NCBI GenBank assembly: GCA_026874595.1
Contig: CM049316.1
Coordinates: forward strand, 33,737,339 to 33,801,338
DNA: 64,000 nt
Source of the DNA: Sipunculus nudus
Lineage: Eukaryota > Annelida > Sipuncula > Golfingiida > Sipunculidae
Direction of reading: 5' to 3'
In this document: positions 43,910-58,305 of the stretch, one piece after another
Position numbering within the stretch: the first letter of the stretch is position 1
How the letters are laid out: each line of letters begins with the position of its first letter
Notes under the pieces: generated by a model
Told to the model about the DNA's origin: nothing
Database searches by the model: none
What the model saw: only the letters and a program-made list of their open reading frames with translations
Made by a program: the position numbers and the translations under genes

Positions 43910-45375
43910 CTTAAACTTGATTAACTCATGGGTTAAGACAGCGTCGGTTAAACACGCAGTAGTGATCCTCAAGAGAGAATTTTGTCTTTGATCACACATT
44001 CTCCTCATGACGCTATAAGTCTGTATACAGGAAAGTCAATACCATTCTTTGAGTCCTTGCACAGTCCGGAACAGGGAGTGGGACATTTTGCGGTGGATGA
44101 TTGCACGCTTACTTGTTTGAGAACAAGCATAAACATTGAACTTCTATATATATAAAATTGTGTTTTTGAGACAGTTGAGATTGAAATTCAAGAAAATTAT
44201 TTATTCTGAACATTAACATTATCGTAGCATTTTTATTATCCAAGACAAGAGAAAAAGTTGTCTCTGATATAATCTGTTCCGGGCGGGGGCTGGCTACGCC
44301 CCTGCTTGAACTTCAACTCAGAAACTCGGACTCATAATAGACATTCAAATATGGAGTATCGTGTTCTCACATGCATTTTTTTATCCAGCATTTAAATAGA
44401 TTTTTTATTCAGACAACTGCTTTATGTAATTATCTTAAAGATAATCCCCTGATATGTGGCTATTTATAACCTATGGTAACCCAACCACTTCAACGATAAA
44501 AGCGTTTGATCTTATCAATTCCTGAATTGTCTGATTTATTTTTTGATAAACGAACAATTTATCTTATCTATATCGGTAAAAAGTTCAGCTGAAGGCCAGG
44601 GATAATACATTTATCTTTTAACACATTCACCAACCGGTTTTTTTTATATGATGGTAAAAAACTGATTTTGAAGTTTGGTAGTTGAGACAATTAGTCCCGG
44701 CCGTCCCCACAGTGCCAAAACAGAAGAGGTTCATTTGGAGTAGAAACGATATCTGGCGGAAGGATATTGTCTGTATAGCAATACCTAAATATTTTATGAA
44801 CGGAAATTCATATAATAAATATTTTTAAGGAAAAATCAAGCTCCCTGTGACAGTTTTTTTTCAGAAAAGCTGAAAAAACAAGGTCAAGATGGATTCCCCA
44901 ATAAAGGCTTGTGGTTATTTAATCGAAAAACTACAGCGAGGGTGAAATATTAAGGCGGCTTTGCAAATAAGCAGACATAATTCAAGTTGATGAACATGCT
45001 GTCTGATGTAAGCAGCCCGGGGTTCACTGCCGTCGACTTCAGGAAATTACATTCTTGACAGATTGGCCGAAAGTAACTAAAAAGCTGCATTATTTTAAAC
45101 TGCAACAGGAAAAGATCGCACCTATAGACCACTCGTTAGGACATATTTTATTACAAAGGATAGACTTCCATTTAGAGAATACAGTAGAACTCTGCATTAG
45201 ACATTTTAAATTATTTTTATTTTGGTAAAAAAAATCATGATAATACTACTAAAACATTTCTTATAAAAAAGGGTTCAAATTACTTTATTTCCAATAAAAC
45301 TATACGGCAGTGTATTCAGTTACTTTTTTTTGCAATACATCTATATATATATATATATATATCAGACCCCACTGG
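43910..45375. other. Intergenic, one short TA run
   Basis: A TA run lies at 45341-45362. No gene is recognised. GGCGGGGGCTGGCTACGCCCC at 44284-44304 is a small GC-rich palindromic patch. Confidence 0.4.
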
Positions 45376-45379
45376 TGCG

Positions 45380-45821
45380 GTGCACAGGGTCTTTCTTTCT
45401 TTCTTTTTTTTAAATATTTTTTCGGTGTAGGTAACCGCCTCCAATTTTTTAATGCTTATTTAACTACATATAGGTACATCTGCAGAATTCCATTCCGGTT
45501 TCGGACTACGTGACAGGGCAGTATCACATGCTTCCTCTCATTTTATATCCTGGCGTTAACGAGGCCCGGTGACTACTGCACCTGCGGTGCCCTGGGTGTG
45601 TAATCGTTCCCATTCTGGGTCATACCACCGAGGAGCCCCCGAAAGGCGCACTCGTTTGTGAGTGAAACACGGTCGTTGGGCACGGCCTTCCCATTAAGCC
45701 TGCAGAGCGCTCACCCTGGGTGGGGGCCGACCGTGAAAAATCTCACCGCCTCGGCTGAGATTCGAACTCACGATCTCCCGGCTATGAGTCCTGCGCTCTA
45801 CCCCTGAGCCACAGAAGCCGG
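45380..45821 (-). mobile_element. tRNA-headed SINE, best copy
   Basis: On the minus strand the head begins CCGGCTTCTGTGGCTCAGGG, with an A box TGGCTCAGGGGTAGAGC and a B box GAGTTCGAATC. The anticodon region CTCATAG and the sequence after it (ATCGTGAGTTCGA) resemble tRNA-Met. A body of about 300 bp follows, rich in conserved words (GTGAGCGCTCTGCAGGCTTA, GGTGGTATGACCC, CCGGGCCTCGTTAACGCCAGG). The tail is A-rich (T-rich on plus, 45390-45425). The internal pol III promoter looks intact. Related copies or fragments lie at 29665-30060, 10626-10692 and 37801-37912. A true tRNA gene is unlikely because the anticodon stem does not pair well. Confidence 0.88.
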
Positions 45822-45824
45822 TAG

Positions 45825-46795
45825 TGCACATTAACGCCAGGATAATCATATATTTCTGCCTTGTCAGAAGGTTCTAAAACGGGAATGAAATCTGTTGATG
45901 TACATAATACGTAGATAGGCCGGGTTTCTTTAATTATTATTTGAGGCCTTTACCTCCACCAAAACAAAATTTCAGGAGGAACACTGCAAAGTATATTTTC
46001 TCCGATCAAGTGGGTTTGACCCCCCTTACCTCTCCGGATGTGCCCCTGTAGAGAACTTACAGTCGATATTTATGGCGCCTCTTTGTCATCTAAATAAGAC
46101 GTCATGATTATTGTCTTTCAATTGCGTTTAATATAAAAGTGACAATATCGTTTGAATGTGCTAAATCAAAGAAATATCGACCTTTCTCTGTCAAAAATTT
46201 TATTGGTTTGAAGTATTCTTATAAAGACCAAATATAGTTCAATCTCTACAATCAAGGGATCCATGTATCATTTCAAAGCTTTTTTCCCCTTTTTTTAACA
46301 AGCAAAAGTATTCTTTTTATCCGCTTTGTATTAAAGCTAAGATAGCAATCGCGCTGAATGTAAGAAAAAAATGCAAATAAGTTATTCAACGAAATCACTT
46401 TCCGTTTCAACGATCCGTTATTTTCGAATATAATATGATAATTTTCCTTTCATTCTCATTATTATTACAGTAGTACGTATGATCATACACTTGTTTTCAT
46501 CACAAAAGTCTTGTTGTTCTCCACATTGTAGTCACATGATCGTCATCAACATCACTTTAATTACTACTTCATTATCATCATCATTGTACTTTGTTTAATA
46601 ATAATGTTTAGTGAAATATAAGTTTTTTGGTCATTTTTGCACCCATTTGGGCCTTACAAATGTCGTTTGTTATTATACTGATGCATATATCAATTAATAA
46701 TGATCCAGTATTTAAATCGAACCAAATACCGTACCCTAATACTATATGTTTCCATGTTACGTTCACCTGTAATATACTATTAATTATTCTCTAGA
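45825..46795. other. Intergenic, nothing recognised
   Basis: AT-rich sequence with short open frames only. Confidence 0.35.
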
Positions 46796-46801
46796 TTGCT
46801 T

Positions 46802-47029
46802 TCACCATTTTAAGTAGAACAGAATATGACACAAGTCATCTAGTCCGTTACAAATATGACAATATGGGTTGACCTTATTGTCCCATTTTGCATACTTAGA
46901 ACTCTGCATGATAACGGTGTGCAGAAACCTTAATATTATCAGGGAAAGAACGAACCTCCAAGAATGAAGTCGAACCTTTACACTGGGAAAATGGGTTCTA
47001 GAATGAACCATGGTTCTGGATGGAACCAC
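46802..47029 (-). pseudogene. LINE C-terminal zinc-knuckle fragment
   Basis: A 75-codon minus-strand frame ends with YCHICNGLDDLCHILFYLKW. The C-x2-C...H-x4 pattern just before the stop, after RFLHTVIMQSSKYAKWDNKV, resembles the C-terminal knuckle of Tx1/L1-like LINE proteins (compare CSYC...SHLFYYC in the copy at 8.7 kb). Only this part is present, so it is a truncated fragment. Confidence 0.5.
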
Positions 47030-47034
47030 GTGAT

Positions 47035-49550
47035 CGCTTTAAAAACCTTCATTAATCAATTTTAATAGTGTTATAAAGCGTCACCGGTGGGATTGTCTGT
47101 AATAGTTATTTTAACAAATAAACGGGTTTCAGTAAGAACAGACTTTCATTAAAAATTACGTTCAATAAACCTTTTTCTGGGTCACAAGCTGATCAAAAAC
47201 ACACACGAACGCATGTATAAACAAGCTCAATAATACAATTATAAAGTTCGGAGAGTCGCATTCTTATATGCATAAGCAAATTACGAGATGTTATAAAATT
47301 AATATGGTTAATACTAAATACATATACTGTTCATTCTCAGTGTGCATCAATTTTCAGACCAAATTTACCTGATAAAGTGTCACATATGATGTCTTGTAAG
47401 TAAACTATTTTATTGCTGGTTTATGTCGCTGGGCCACCTGTGACATACCACGCTTAAGTTACACTTTTAAATTAAATTCCAATCAGCGTCCGCTCACACC
47501 TGTGTCTTACGCCTTATTAACCTTACAGTTTTACTGTTTTGTTCATTAGAATTAATTGTCCGGCAAAATATAACCATATATATGAAGGTTTAATATATCA
47601 CAGGAGTTTCATGTGTATCCGACATTTCAGACTTACACCTGTGTCACCGATAATTGCTTCTGTCTGGCCGGGTCCCCTTTATTTTCCTCAAGGCAGCTCC
47701 TTAAATTAACACGGAGGGAAACTTGAAGTCTCACCTGCTTATGAATGTTCCTCACGCGTCGTTCGTATATATACCAAACGTCTGTACGGAAATAATACAA
47801 ATAGAAGATTCCAGATGGACGTTTTGCAGATGGGTGAATCTCCATGTGTTAAGTGACCATAATATATGGATATAAAGGCCCGACTTGTTTTATAATCTTA
47901 CGATTTCCCATTATAACCAAAAATGGTTATGGAACAGTTTTTTTTAATTATCCAGTTTTGAAAATTTTTTATTTAAGATATGTGCGATACGGCCGACAGG
48001 TACCTTGCGCAATATGTTTATGTATATTGAGTCTACCTGCTACTTTACAAAAAAAATCACATATTTTGTCTCGAGATTTTCGTGGAAAATCCATCGTCAA
48101 TATATTTTGTTCCAAGAATGCGTAAACCCATTTATTGTTGTGCGAACCCTTAGTACGATTTAATGAAAAGGATTGCGCCTTATTGAGCACAATAAACACT
48201 GAAAAGATATATAAGTACCTAGTACCAAGTAATATTAATCACATTGGTTCAACAGATGACAGTTATTATATGACGTAGACTTCTTCACCTTCAAATTCAA
48301 TTCTTTTCATTTGGCCAAGCGTTGAGAACCGCTTCCGGGAGCACCCAATATAAGTCAATATAGCCGCTCTATTTTAAACTGTAAACGGGCGGGAACTGTC
48401 AAGTGTGATTTCTTTATGGACCCCTAGGCTGTCAAATTAAATCCCTCCCCATAAAACTTATTCTCTATCACGCCATACCATAATTGTCCCCGGGAATTGG
48501 CTGCTGGAATCCTAATGCATCATTGTCAGTGTAATGGAGTGTCGCAGGGAATGGTTTGATAAAAGAACTGTGGATAGGTAGTTTTGGGTTTAGGTAATAT
48601 TAATAATAATAATAAAGATAATAAAAACGATGATGATAATAATAATAATAATGAGAATAATAATAACAATAATAATAACTAGCTGCACCCGTGGAAAAGA
48701 CACGGCTCTATCTAAACAACGCATATTTTAATCCTAGGGTTTTTGCAGGAACTTTTTTCATGTGTTTCACTTATATGATATAAAGAATACTTCTGCTAGA
48801 ATTCTCCAGGAACACCCTCCCCAAAAAATTAACAGAGAAAGAAAAATATTCTATTTCAGAAATCTCCCAAAATCATTTTTGGAAAGAGACGTGAGGCATA
48901 TACAGGGTGTACGAATTTTTAAGTGAGAATTTTTATTTCCGATAAACAAAATAGGTCCGACAGGTTCATTGCTGGGGAAATATCGTACATTTAACGATTG
49001 TATGAAGAAGCGTTCTACCATGAAATTATATTAAAGATGCTTTGTATTATTTTTAAGCTCAGGCGACATCGCAAAACACGATGTTTATTCAGTGAAGTCA
49101 GTGGAGGATATAGTCTAAGGCATGTTAACAAGCACATGCGTTATTTGTATACACATCCATGTTTCGTTGGAGTCTCTTGTACGCGAAACAAATAGCTGCT
49201 AATGTGAAAAAGATAGGCCCTGAAAAATATATTTCAACAGTATTAAAATTTTGGTTTAAGTACTGTAAATTGTCATGGAAAAAGCAGGTATGATGCAAAA
49301 TTGACAGCTCTCCCAGATAAAAAGAGAGCAGGTTGATATATTTCTATGAAAGCATTTTGCAAAGAAACCACTACAGCGTTGATTCTTTGCATTGTCTTTA
49401 AGCAAATTAACGCAAAATGTAATATACAGATTTTGCCGAAAATTTGTAGAGGGGTAGAGTAAAACTACATCCGTAATCCATTACATTTTTGGAGGTAATT
49501 GAAATCATCATAATATATTTTTTCTTAAGTGCCATAATCACAGTTCCACA
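47035..49550. other. Intergenic with an AAT microsatellite
   Basis: An imperfect AAT/AAC microsatellite spans about 48597-48682. Nothing else is recognised. Confidence 0.4.
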
Positions 49551-49579
49551 AAGGAATAATTATAAAGGGCTATTCCTTT

Positions 49580-50310
49580 GTCCCCGAGTATGCAATTCTT
49601 ATGCAGTTGTTCTGCCACTCGCTTGGTGAACCCGTTTTTCTGAACCATGACAATTTTTTTACATGAAACTTGCACGTATGGACGAACGACTGATTAGTAG
49701 ATTCTGGCGGGGGTTTCAAAGTCCATAAGAGATTGAGGACACTAAGAAGCGAGTGCAATCCCCCCCCCAGGGCTTCCTTTTTTTTTTTTTTTAAAAAAAA
49801 ACTTTTTTCAAACAACCCATAAATCGGCCGAACTATTAGGTTATCGTGGAAAGATACCTCTAAATGTATAAAGATCAACATACCTGTAAACCTATTAAAC
49901 GGTGATCGTGTAAAGGGTCTCAGCTCTTTGTGTCCACTCAATGGAAAAGTGCTCCCTATTAAAAGATGGGGTTCAGTGGGGATAACAGGTCGCCTCCTGA
50001 AAAAGCATGACAGGCGAAAAATGTTTTGCTTTACATTTGTAGAAGGTAAGGGTCAAGACATATCAACAGTCCATTTCATTTTGCAGGTAATACGAATCAT
50101 TACAATATATATTTATTATAAACCATTTAGACAGAGGACCATTCCTTATGTGGAAGCCACCAATTCGTATTTATTTGTTCTGCCACTCGCAAGTTGGAAA
50201 AAAATATATGTGAACCACCCCGAACCCGAATGATAAATGTATAAAAATCAACATACCTGTGACCCATAAAAAATTAGTCAAACGGTGGTCACGTCACTGG
50301 ACTCAGTGCC
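49580..50310 (+). repeat. Partly duplicated segment
   Basis: GTTCTGCCACTCGC occurs at 49608 and 50178. ATGTATAAAGATCAACATACC with AAACGGTGATCGTG (49864-49912) recurs as ATGTATAAAAATCAACATACC with AAACGGTGGTCACG (50237-50293). CTCCTGAAAAAGC also recurs at 49995 and 50538. The blocks keep their order, so this is a local duplication with internal insertions or deletions. Confidence 0.6.
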
Positions 50311-50599
50311 CATTGTTGACCAAAACTGAAGAGTCCTCGCATTGAAACCGAAGTCATGTGGTCTTTGGATTAAAAACCTTTACTTCCTTTGAATGAGAAA
50401 ATTCCTTTTGAGGCGTTACAATGGGTGTGGGGGATCACTTGGGATTAGAGTTGACCCGCATGACCGTGTATTGCACGGAAATGCCTTTTGGGCAGAACAT
50501 GCGCGGAGGTCACGGCTAGTGAACATCCCCGAGGCCCCTCCTGAAAAAGCGTCACAGTCGTGGAGGTCCTTTGCAGCACAAAAGAAATAGGGGACCTGT

Positions 50600-51403
50600 T
50601 GGGGAAATATTAAAATTATTAATTATTCAGCTTATTAGGGCATAATCCGGCAAAATAAAACATACTTGTCCTAGAAGAGCACACCACCGATACGTCTGCG
50701 AATTTGGAGAGTCAAATCAAAACGGAAGCAGGTAAACCGTGGTCTAGAAAAAAAACCCAATTCCGTATTATTTATATAGACAATAATAATAAGTCTAATA
50801 CTAACAATCATTTTGACAATAATGATAAATAATAATAATAGTAATAATAGAATTAAAATTAATAACAATACGGAACAACCGCAGGCACGTTTAAAAGTTA
50901 ATCGCTTTTCCTCAATTCAAATACTAACTCTCACTCGATTAATTTTGTTTTGATATTTCATTTTGTTGATATATAGATAATAAGGATTATTACACTAACC
51001 GAAACAAATCGGCCCTTAAATCTGTGTATTAGGGATTGAATTCCAGTACTGGGGGGGGGGGGAGGAGTGCTTTAGGAAGTTCTCCGACTATATTCGGATT
51101 TTTGGCAGTTGACTCTTCGTTATGACAATCACGCTTCCTTTTAACTGTTTAAGGCCAGCTCCCGCATTGACCTCTAACTAGAGAACTGAAAACCCCATCA
51201 TAGACAATACACCAATTTGAGTTGATACAGCTGTATCTGCAAGATCTGTTTAAATTAATTAAAATCACGTAGGAGTATATATATCGTTGTTTCTCCACAT
51301 CATGATGTAAGAATCCACTTTGAATAAAGACGCGAATAAGGAAGATGCTGGATATTAATTACGGTTAATAACATGAACATTTGCGCTACCTCTCTATCAT
51401 TCG

Positions 51404-51437
<34 letters not shown>

Positions 51438-53790
51438 AACATGAACTTTTTTTCTTAAACTCTAAGTTAGACTTTATATGGTTGACTATATATGTAGGTG
51501 TTATCTTACAATATGTTTTTGAATCCGGCCGTCCTGGGAATTAGTACGAAAATAGAGAAGGATTAATGATTTTTCTCGAAAATTCTAAAATATATAGAAA
51601 CATTTCAATAGAATACAAAATTCATTAACAATACCAGCTGGTAAGACTCCTTGTGCAAGATCTCTCAAGTTTGACATTCAGGCAGATACAAGGTATAAGA
51701 AATACAGTGTTGCTTAGTTACAAAATGTCATCTTGGGAAATTTTCAGGCACAAAAGATGGATGTAGCACTCAAATCGCCCCATCTAACGGATCACAAAAA
51801 CGCTCCTTCTGTCGTTATGAATCAACCAGAAGGGTATAAGCCGATCCAGCCTTTTGTTTAGAGTAAAAGATTCTTAGGATACAGCGACCTGAAGGCTAAT
51901 CTATATAATTACGCCATGGAGCCGACCTGCCTGGTGACCGGAATGAAGCTAAATTGATTTATCCTGACGTTTTCAAAATTAATCACCCAACGAAGATGCA
52001 TTAACTATAAAACTCTGTCTACTCTGAGTGATAAATTAAAGACCTCTTGGCATTTTGATGATATTTAAGACAAGTAAACTTAGTTTGACTGCAAATTATA
52101 ATCACATTGGTAATCACGGATAATTACTCATTATTGATAAAACACCAGCAGCAGGGATTGTACCATAATAGTTATATTTTGTAACGAGTTAGAGTTCAGC
52201 ATAATATTACACATCAGTTATGATAGTCATTAATGTCTCCAACCTGTCCTAGTCACAGGTTATGATCGACTTTCATATTCATGAAATAATCGATTATGGT
52301 CGAGCTTCATAATCATTTCCAATAATATGTGAATTATCTCACGTTATAAGTTCATGTTAACTGAATACAAACGTTTCCCAGCAAAACCATTCCGGCACAC
52401 GAGCTTGATGTCTCCAATAGACCTTTTCCATTTAATGGTGACACTTAGTCGGAGATATCTGACATGTATGATTCGGGGTAGCAGCATACACATGCACTGC
52501 AGTCCACTGCAAAAGCGCTTGTGTTTTTTTTTTTTTTGGCGCTTTTACAGTGACGACCGTGAGAACCTGAACGAAACAAATTGATAACGCTATTTTTTAA
52601 ACGTTTCTATATCTGACATACCATGCTTCGTAAAATAATGATGTTAATTCCTTTATTTTTGGTCATATTGCAAAAATTATGCAGCTATCTAGCTATAACA
52701 TAGTTGCATTCCGCCTAGTGTTTATCAATAGTAGACACCTGAATAAATGAAATCATCGGCTCGCCTGTTTGTTTACATGCGGAGGTCAGATGACCCGAAC
52801 CCTGCTAACCCCGAACCCTGCTCAAACACTCGCAGTGTGCATGCTCTTGGAAAAGGTCTTTTCATCTGTTTTCTACATTGTTATGTTAACGTGTGTCTGT
52901 TTACTATTTCATGACTGCGTGACTAAACAAAGAAATAAACATAAAAGAAGAACAAACGGAACCAAAACCGGTAAAAAGCTTGGAAAATTGTGATTTCTTT
53001 AATTGCGCGGTACGTTTACCAAGTGTTTGTTTTGCGCCACTGGTGGCGCCTGTTGCAATTTTTCCCACTCGTGTACAGGGGTAAGTAAACGATTAGGAAA
53101 GAAATATTTAATATTCCTGACATGTGATTTAAAGTAATGGAACTTTAGGATGAAGTAAGACGAGTTACCCTCACACAGCTTTATATGAAACACGTTTGCA
53201 GACCGCATGATAAAATGTTAGATAATACGTGCCAGGTGAACTGCGATCTAGGAATTCATTTCATTAAGGTATTATTTTATTAATAGAAACGATACTCGGG
53301 ACCTTATATAACATTAATATGTTTTTCAGCGTGCAAATATGATACATTGTGTCCTAGCGGTCTGACCAGGCTATAGGGAAGAGAGTTATTATAGGTTATC
53401 GGTAAGGGTTGGGTTATGGATTACTCATCAAAGTCGGAGTTGCTATGGAATAATTGTAAATATAAGTATCGATTATCGGTGATTGGATGATTGAATATAA
53501 CAAAATATCGATATCTATATGACAAGGGCGTCTGTGATCTTTTTAAAACCATGTCCTACAGCAACGTATAATGAGTTGAGCGATAATAGAAGACACGATG
53601 ATTTTGCAAACAATAGGCCATGCAGTTGTTTCTACAGCACCTAAATGTTTCTCATGCAAAATAACTGATTCTCACAAAATTATCCCGAGTTATCTGTTTT
53701 TCTTCGTATAGATTTTTTAATACATTTTTCACAGAATATCACCCAAGGCTCTTGATAATGTAAAATAAAATTTGATGTTTATGTTTTGGG
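50600..53790. other. Intergenic with microsatellites
   Basis: AAT-rich tracts lie at 50784-50870, a G run at about 51051-51062, and a TC/AC compound microsatellite at 51404-51437. At 52370-52395 the words GTTTCCCAGCAAAACCATT recall part of repeat D (30739). No gene is recognised. Confidence 0.4.
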
Positions 53791-53794
53791 TGGT

Positions 53795-56700
53795 TCATGA
53801 CATTACGTTTTGGGGCTGGTGTTATTGCAGTTATGGCCCTTAACGGATGTGTGGTTTCATATTTCTTTCGCAGAATATCAGCAGAGGCTCTTCATGATTT
53901 AAAAGAAACGCTATGTTACGATTGGCTTTTAATTCTTGAGCCGGTCTGGATGTGGATAGAGCCCTTGGCGGAGGTGTGCGTTCACCTAATTGTTACCAGT
54001 TTTATTTCTGAATTTATTTTCTTTTTCACAGAAATAAAGTAAAAAAAATCATGTATCCTTGTCACTTTTTTAAAACATTACTCCAGTTTCATACCATCTG
54101 GGAAATGATACATACCTGCTATCAATATTTTATCTTTGCATTCAAACCATAATTATTAAATCATCTAGTTTCTTGGTATCGCATCTTCTTTGAAAATGTT
54201 ACATAATGCATGCGTAAATGTTCAATTATAATAAACGATAACATTTTTTCCTTTGCGGCAGCATCCAGTCGGGAACATTAAGGCCTGCTGTTTTAGAAGT
54301 AAAGGGTGTGTTTCATTTTAAAGGAAAGTAATCATAAATGATATAGTGCTAAAAATATATACAGATATTTGCTTTACAGATTTTCGATATGTCACGTAAG
54401 ATTATACAATTACTGTTTCAACTATAAAAAAACTGCCTGGTATGCCAAATGATGAAATGCTGTAATATATCTACGAGATTGGCCTTAGTCATTATACATT
54501 CGTTGTCATATAAAATGCTTTGAAAGTGGAGCGCTATCACACCACGTGTTCCTTTCCCGAAGTATTTCAGAACAGTTTGGCCTCTTTTTTATTATTTTTG
54601 CTTTCTGAACAGTGACCAAGTCAGCTTACGCCTAAAGATTTAGCCCGGGGTCATGCAAATTACTAATAAGTTAAAAAAAGGAGGAGAGAGTGAACAGGCC
54701 CTTTAATTATCTTAAACCTCGAGTTAACTGTTGTGTCTTATTACCCCTAACAAAAGAACATTGCTTAATCACTAGTGCCGAAAAAAAAGACGAATAAGAC
54801 GACCATCGGGCTGAATACGCATGCTCGTTCAAGCGGTATGATCTACATTAGTCTATATTTCCACTAATTTGCCAGACCTATATCTGTATTGATTCGTATA
54901 TATATTGAGCTTATTTCAGAAACGCTTTTTTTGGTGAGATGTTATCCGTGGGTTGCTTTGGTAAACGTAGTTTGGAGATACTGTGGTTTAGATTTAATAA
55001 TACTGTTCATAATGGATAATTCATAGGAGGAAACAGGTATATTAAATTCTGATTTGCGTTTTTCCCTCGATGACGTAAATAGCTCTTGATACCGGGGAGT
55101 TAGTGTACACGGTTGCAAGGGCGGACAAAATCTTTTAAAGGTAGGGGGTGTGGGGAGGGGGGCAGAAGGAAGATGTCCACTCACTATGTGAAGTTAGAAC
55201 ACTTTTAGCAGTGAGGGACCATGTTCATCTTTATACCCGCCAGCGCGGAAGGATCTACGTGTTAGCTTTAGTAAAAGAAGCCTCAGGCGTGAAGATAAAT
55301 CTAGATTGATTTGTCCCAAAGTTTTCTCTGTCAGGTACGCAGCCAGTCGACTCAACGATCCATTTGTCCTTGCTGGTAATATTTTCAGTGCATAACTCCT
55401 TATTTTCTGCCTTAGATTCGGCTCTGCTTAACCTTCCCAGAGCAACAAGAGGAGAACTAGGAATATATTTCACATTCATATGAAACCGAGCTGAAAGTTT
55501 TTTTTTTTTTTATTCTCATCACTTATGTCTGACGGTTAACTAGTTGTTACTTGTTAGTGTATATATATGACTTTTTTCAGGCATCGGATCTGACATGAAA
55601 TTAGGCCAATATATCGTATTACATAAATACGTATAAATTTACATTATATTTTATTATATAAGTTGTGTCCCATGAGATTAAACCTAAATGTTGTATTATT
55701 TGAATAAGTGATATATAATTATTTAATTTGTTGCAACTAAAGTTTGTAATTTAAAAAAATTATCAGAGTTTAACTTAAAAAGGCCTTTTGGTTAAGTATG
55801 TTATATTTTGTATGTTATGATATATGAGAAAACAGCCTAATCCTGTCATAAAATATTGGCTGAGGTGATAGGGTCTAGGTCATTTTGTTACAGGCGTTTA
55901 TTAAATGTTTATTCAAGTTGGTTCAGTAATTGCAGTAAAATCCATTGTCAGCATGAAGATGCCATGTAGCCGTACAGGGTTGGTATCCATCATCATTGAA
56001 TTCTTCGTTCTCATTGGTGGAATTACTACATTATACACCGTAAGCACGCGTCACAGGAATCATCTAGAAAAACATCGCCGTGCCTCGACACACCATGGTG
56101 TACACGTGAGCTCGCCCTAAGCTATCATGACAACGAGAGTTCAACCAGTACGGCGTAAACATAGAATGTAACAAACGACCCGGCGAGGGTGTCACAACAC
56201 GAGTTACGCCCGTGTCACACAATAAAAATAGCACCTGTAACAATATGTGCGAACCTTTCTTTCTTGAGATCATGGTCGTATCTTTTGAAGAAGACAATTT
56301 CTATCTGAATGATGTACGCGACATGTTGTAAATATCATCATGAAATTACAAATATATTGTGGCTGACACATGAAATCAAAAGTATTAACTGAAAAAAAAA
56401 TCAGTGACGCAAGCATCCCCAGGTATTTCTATTTTCAGTAACACGCTCTGTTAACAGCACCACGGGAGTCTGAAGCCAAGCTCAGCTCCTGGGTCTTAAT
56501 AGACTCTGTTTGAGAAGGACGACAAGATGACTTCAGTTATAGGGCAAAATAGTGCATGAAGAAAAATCAATTAGCGCACAAGACCTTTGCTCCAACCACC
56601 TCAAACAGTTATAATAGATATAAGTCTACGGGACGAGACGTGTAACAAGGTCGTTAATTTATAAATATATTGCAACACAGACGTGTGACTCGACTATATA

Positions 56701-56880
56701 TACTATATGGTGTACCTTTTTTCGTTGACCTATCTTTGATGTGTTCCAATAATCATATGCTGTGATTGTACAGGAAGAATTCATCTGGTGGTAATGTCAC
56801 CGAAATTACTGCTTCAAACGATAAAAAAAAAAACATCAATTTGTTAAACTATAAGTATACATAATATGTGATTGGTTTAA
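53795..56880. other. Intergenic, nothing recognised
   Basis: Short open frames at 53797-54042 (plus), 55255-55479 (minus, 74 codons, hydrophilic) and 55905-56120 (plus, one hydrophobic stretch) match no family I know and lack convincing splice or promoter context. Confidence 0.3.
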
Positions 56881-56888
56881 AGGTGTTT

Positions 56889-56903
56889 ACACACACACAC
56901 ACA

Positions 56904-56946
<43 letters not shown>
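56889..56946. repeat. Compound AC/TA microsatellite
   Basis: An AC run (56889-56904) passes into a TA run (about 56907-56946). A second AC run lies at 57289-57312. Confidence 0.95.
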
Positions 56947-56948
<2 letters not shown>

Positions 56949-58305
56949 CCGTATGAGTGAATAACACATCCAACAAAAGCACAGAAAACTGCCAAACAAA
57001 AGCGTAAAAATCAAAGTTAAAGTGGCTCGCGAAATTATTTGATATGAATCTCGCACGTATTTAGCTCGATGAGCGTGCATAATATGAATTATTTATCGAG
57101 GTATGGTGTAATCCATCTAAATTTTAAACATTCATCGCATAAATAAAATATCTTTCGAATGAATAAAAATGTAGAATCCAACTGTTTACTACACTCAGTT
57201 CATATTGATGTTGTAATATTGGTGTAGTGAGTTATTATATATTCTTGTTCACAATCTTATAGAGCTAGAAGAAATATTAAGAAAGTAAAACACACACACA
57301 CAAACACACACATATAAATAATACATATGCTATATATCAGAAGTTTAAGCAATTTGCTTAAGGATAAGGACTACCAGATTACCTATGTAATTATGACCAC
57401 AGCAGGTGCAATATATGATGAAACCACCATCGACTATGTTTACCGTAGACTCAGTTAACTAACCGAATGAGACATTCGTATGGTAAGCTTTCATTTGTCT
57501 TGAAAGAACTTCGAAATGAATTAGTCGGGGACAACTGTTATTATGTTTCGAAATATATATGTTAAATCGGCACATTCGGCACGAAAAAGGACACTGACTC
57601 AGTTTAATAAGAAAAAAAAAAAAAAACTAACGCTCCTCCAAATACAAAGTCCATCATAAGATTTCAAGCTAATAAATTTGAATGGCTCACCTGGTCTGGA
57701 GCTAATAATTTCACATTAAAATGATTTTAGATGTCTCCCAAATTCCAATTATAATTCGTGCTTTTTGCGCGTGAAGAGGTATATCATTTTTATAACGACA
57801 ATTCATGACAGAGAACGCGGTGGTCGTAATTTGCATGATGCCGGACAATAATTTGCTTTTTTTTCGTCTTGTCTGTATAGATGACTCTTTTGCATATTAC
57901 GTTAACCTAGATGAAAAGAGAAAAATTTTAATATTTGCAGATAGCTGTCATCATACTTCTCAACAGTTGGTTTTCATATACTAGCGATATAACCATAACT
58001 TCCAGGGGGTGATTAGAGAGGACCCCTGCAATCTGTTGAATAATATGCACATGGGGCTTCCAATTTCGTAAATTTCCAGACCGTGCCTAAACATTTTCCT
58101 TTACAAGTTAACTAAGTTCTGCTTGTACGGCCAAGGCCCTAGTTTCAGTTAAGCGGCAATATATAATGTTGGAAGACACTATAGAGGCTATGATGGACAC
58201 AGCAAAATCTTCATTGTTCATGCATAGGTCATTGAGCATGTTCAGAGAGCACAATATGCTTCTCATTGATGTTGAATACTTCTCATTTAGGTTCAAGTAA
58301 ACCAT

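Noticed and set aside
45755-45821. A functional tRNA-Met gene on the minus strand
   Set aside because: The anticodon stem pairs poorly and the sequence runs straight into a 300-bp body shared with other copies, so it is a SINE head.
50393-50590. Small 65-codon open frame with Ala/Arg-rich end
   Set aside because: It shares CTCCTGAAAAAGC wording with the local duplication and has no recognisable domain or gene signals.
55255-55479. 74-codon hydrophilic minus-strand frame as a gene
   Set aside because: It starts with an ATG but has no family resemblance, promoter or convincing splice context.
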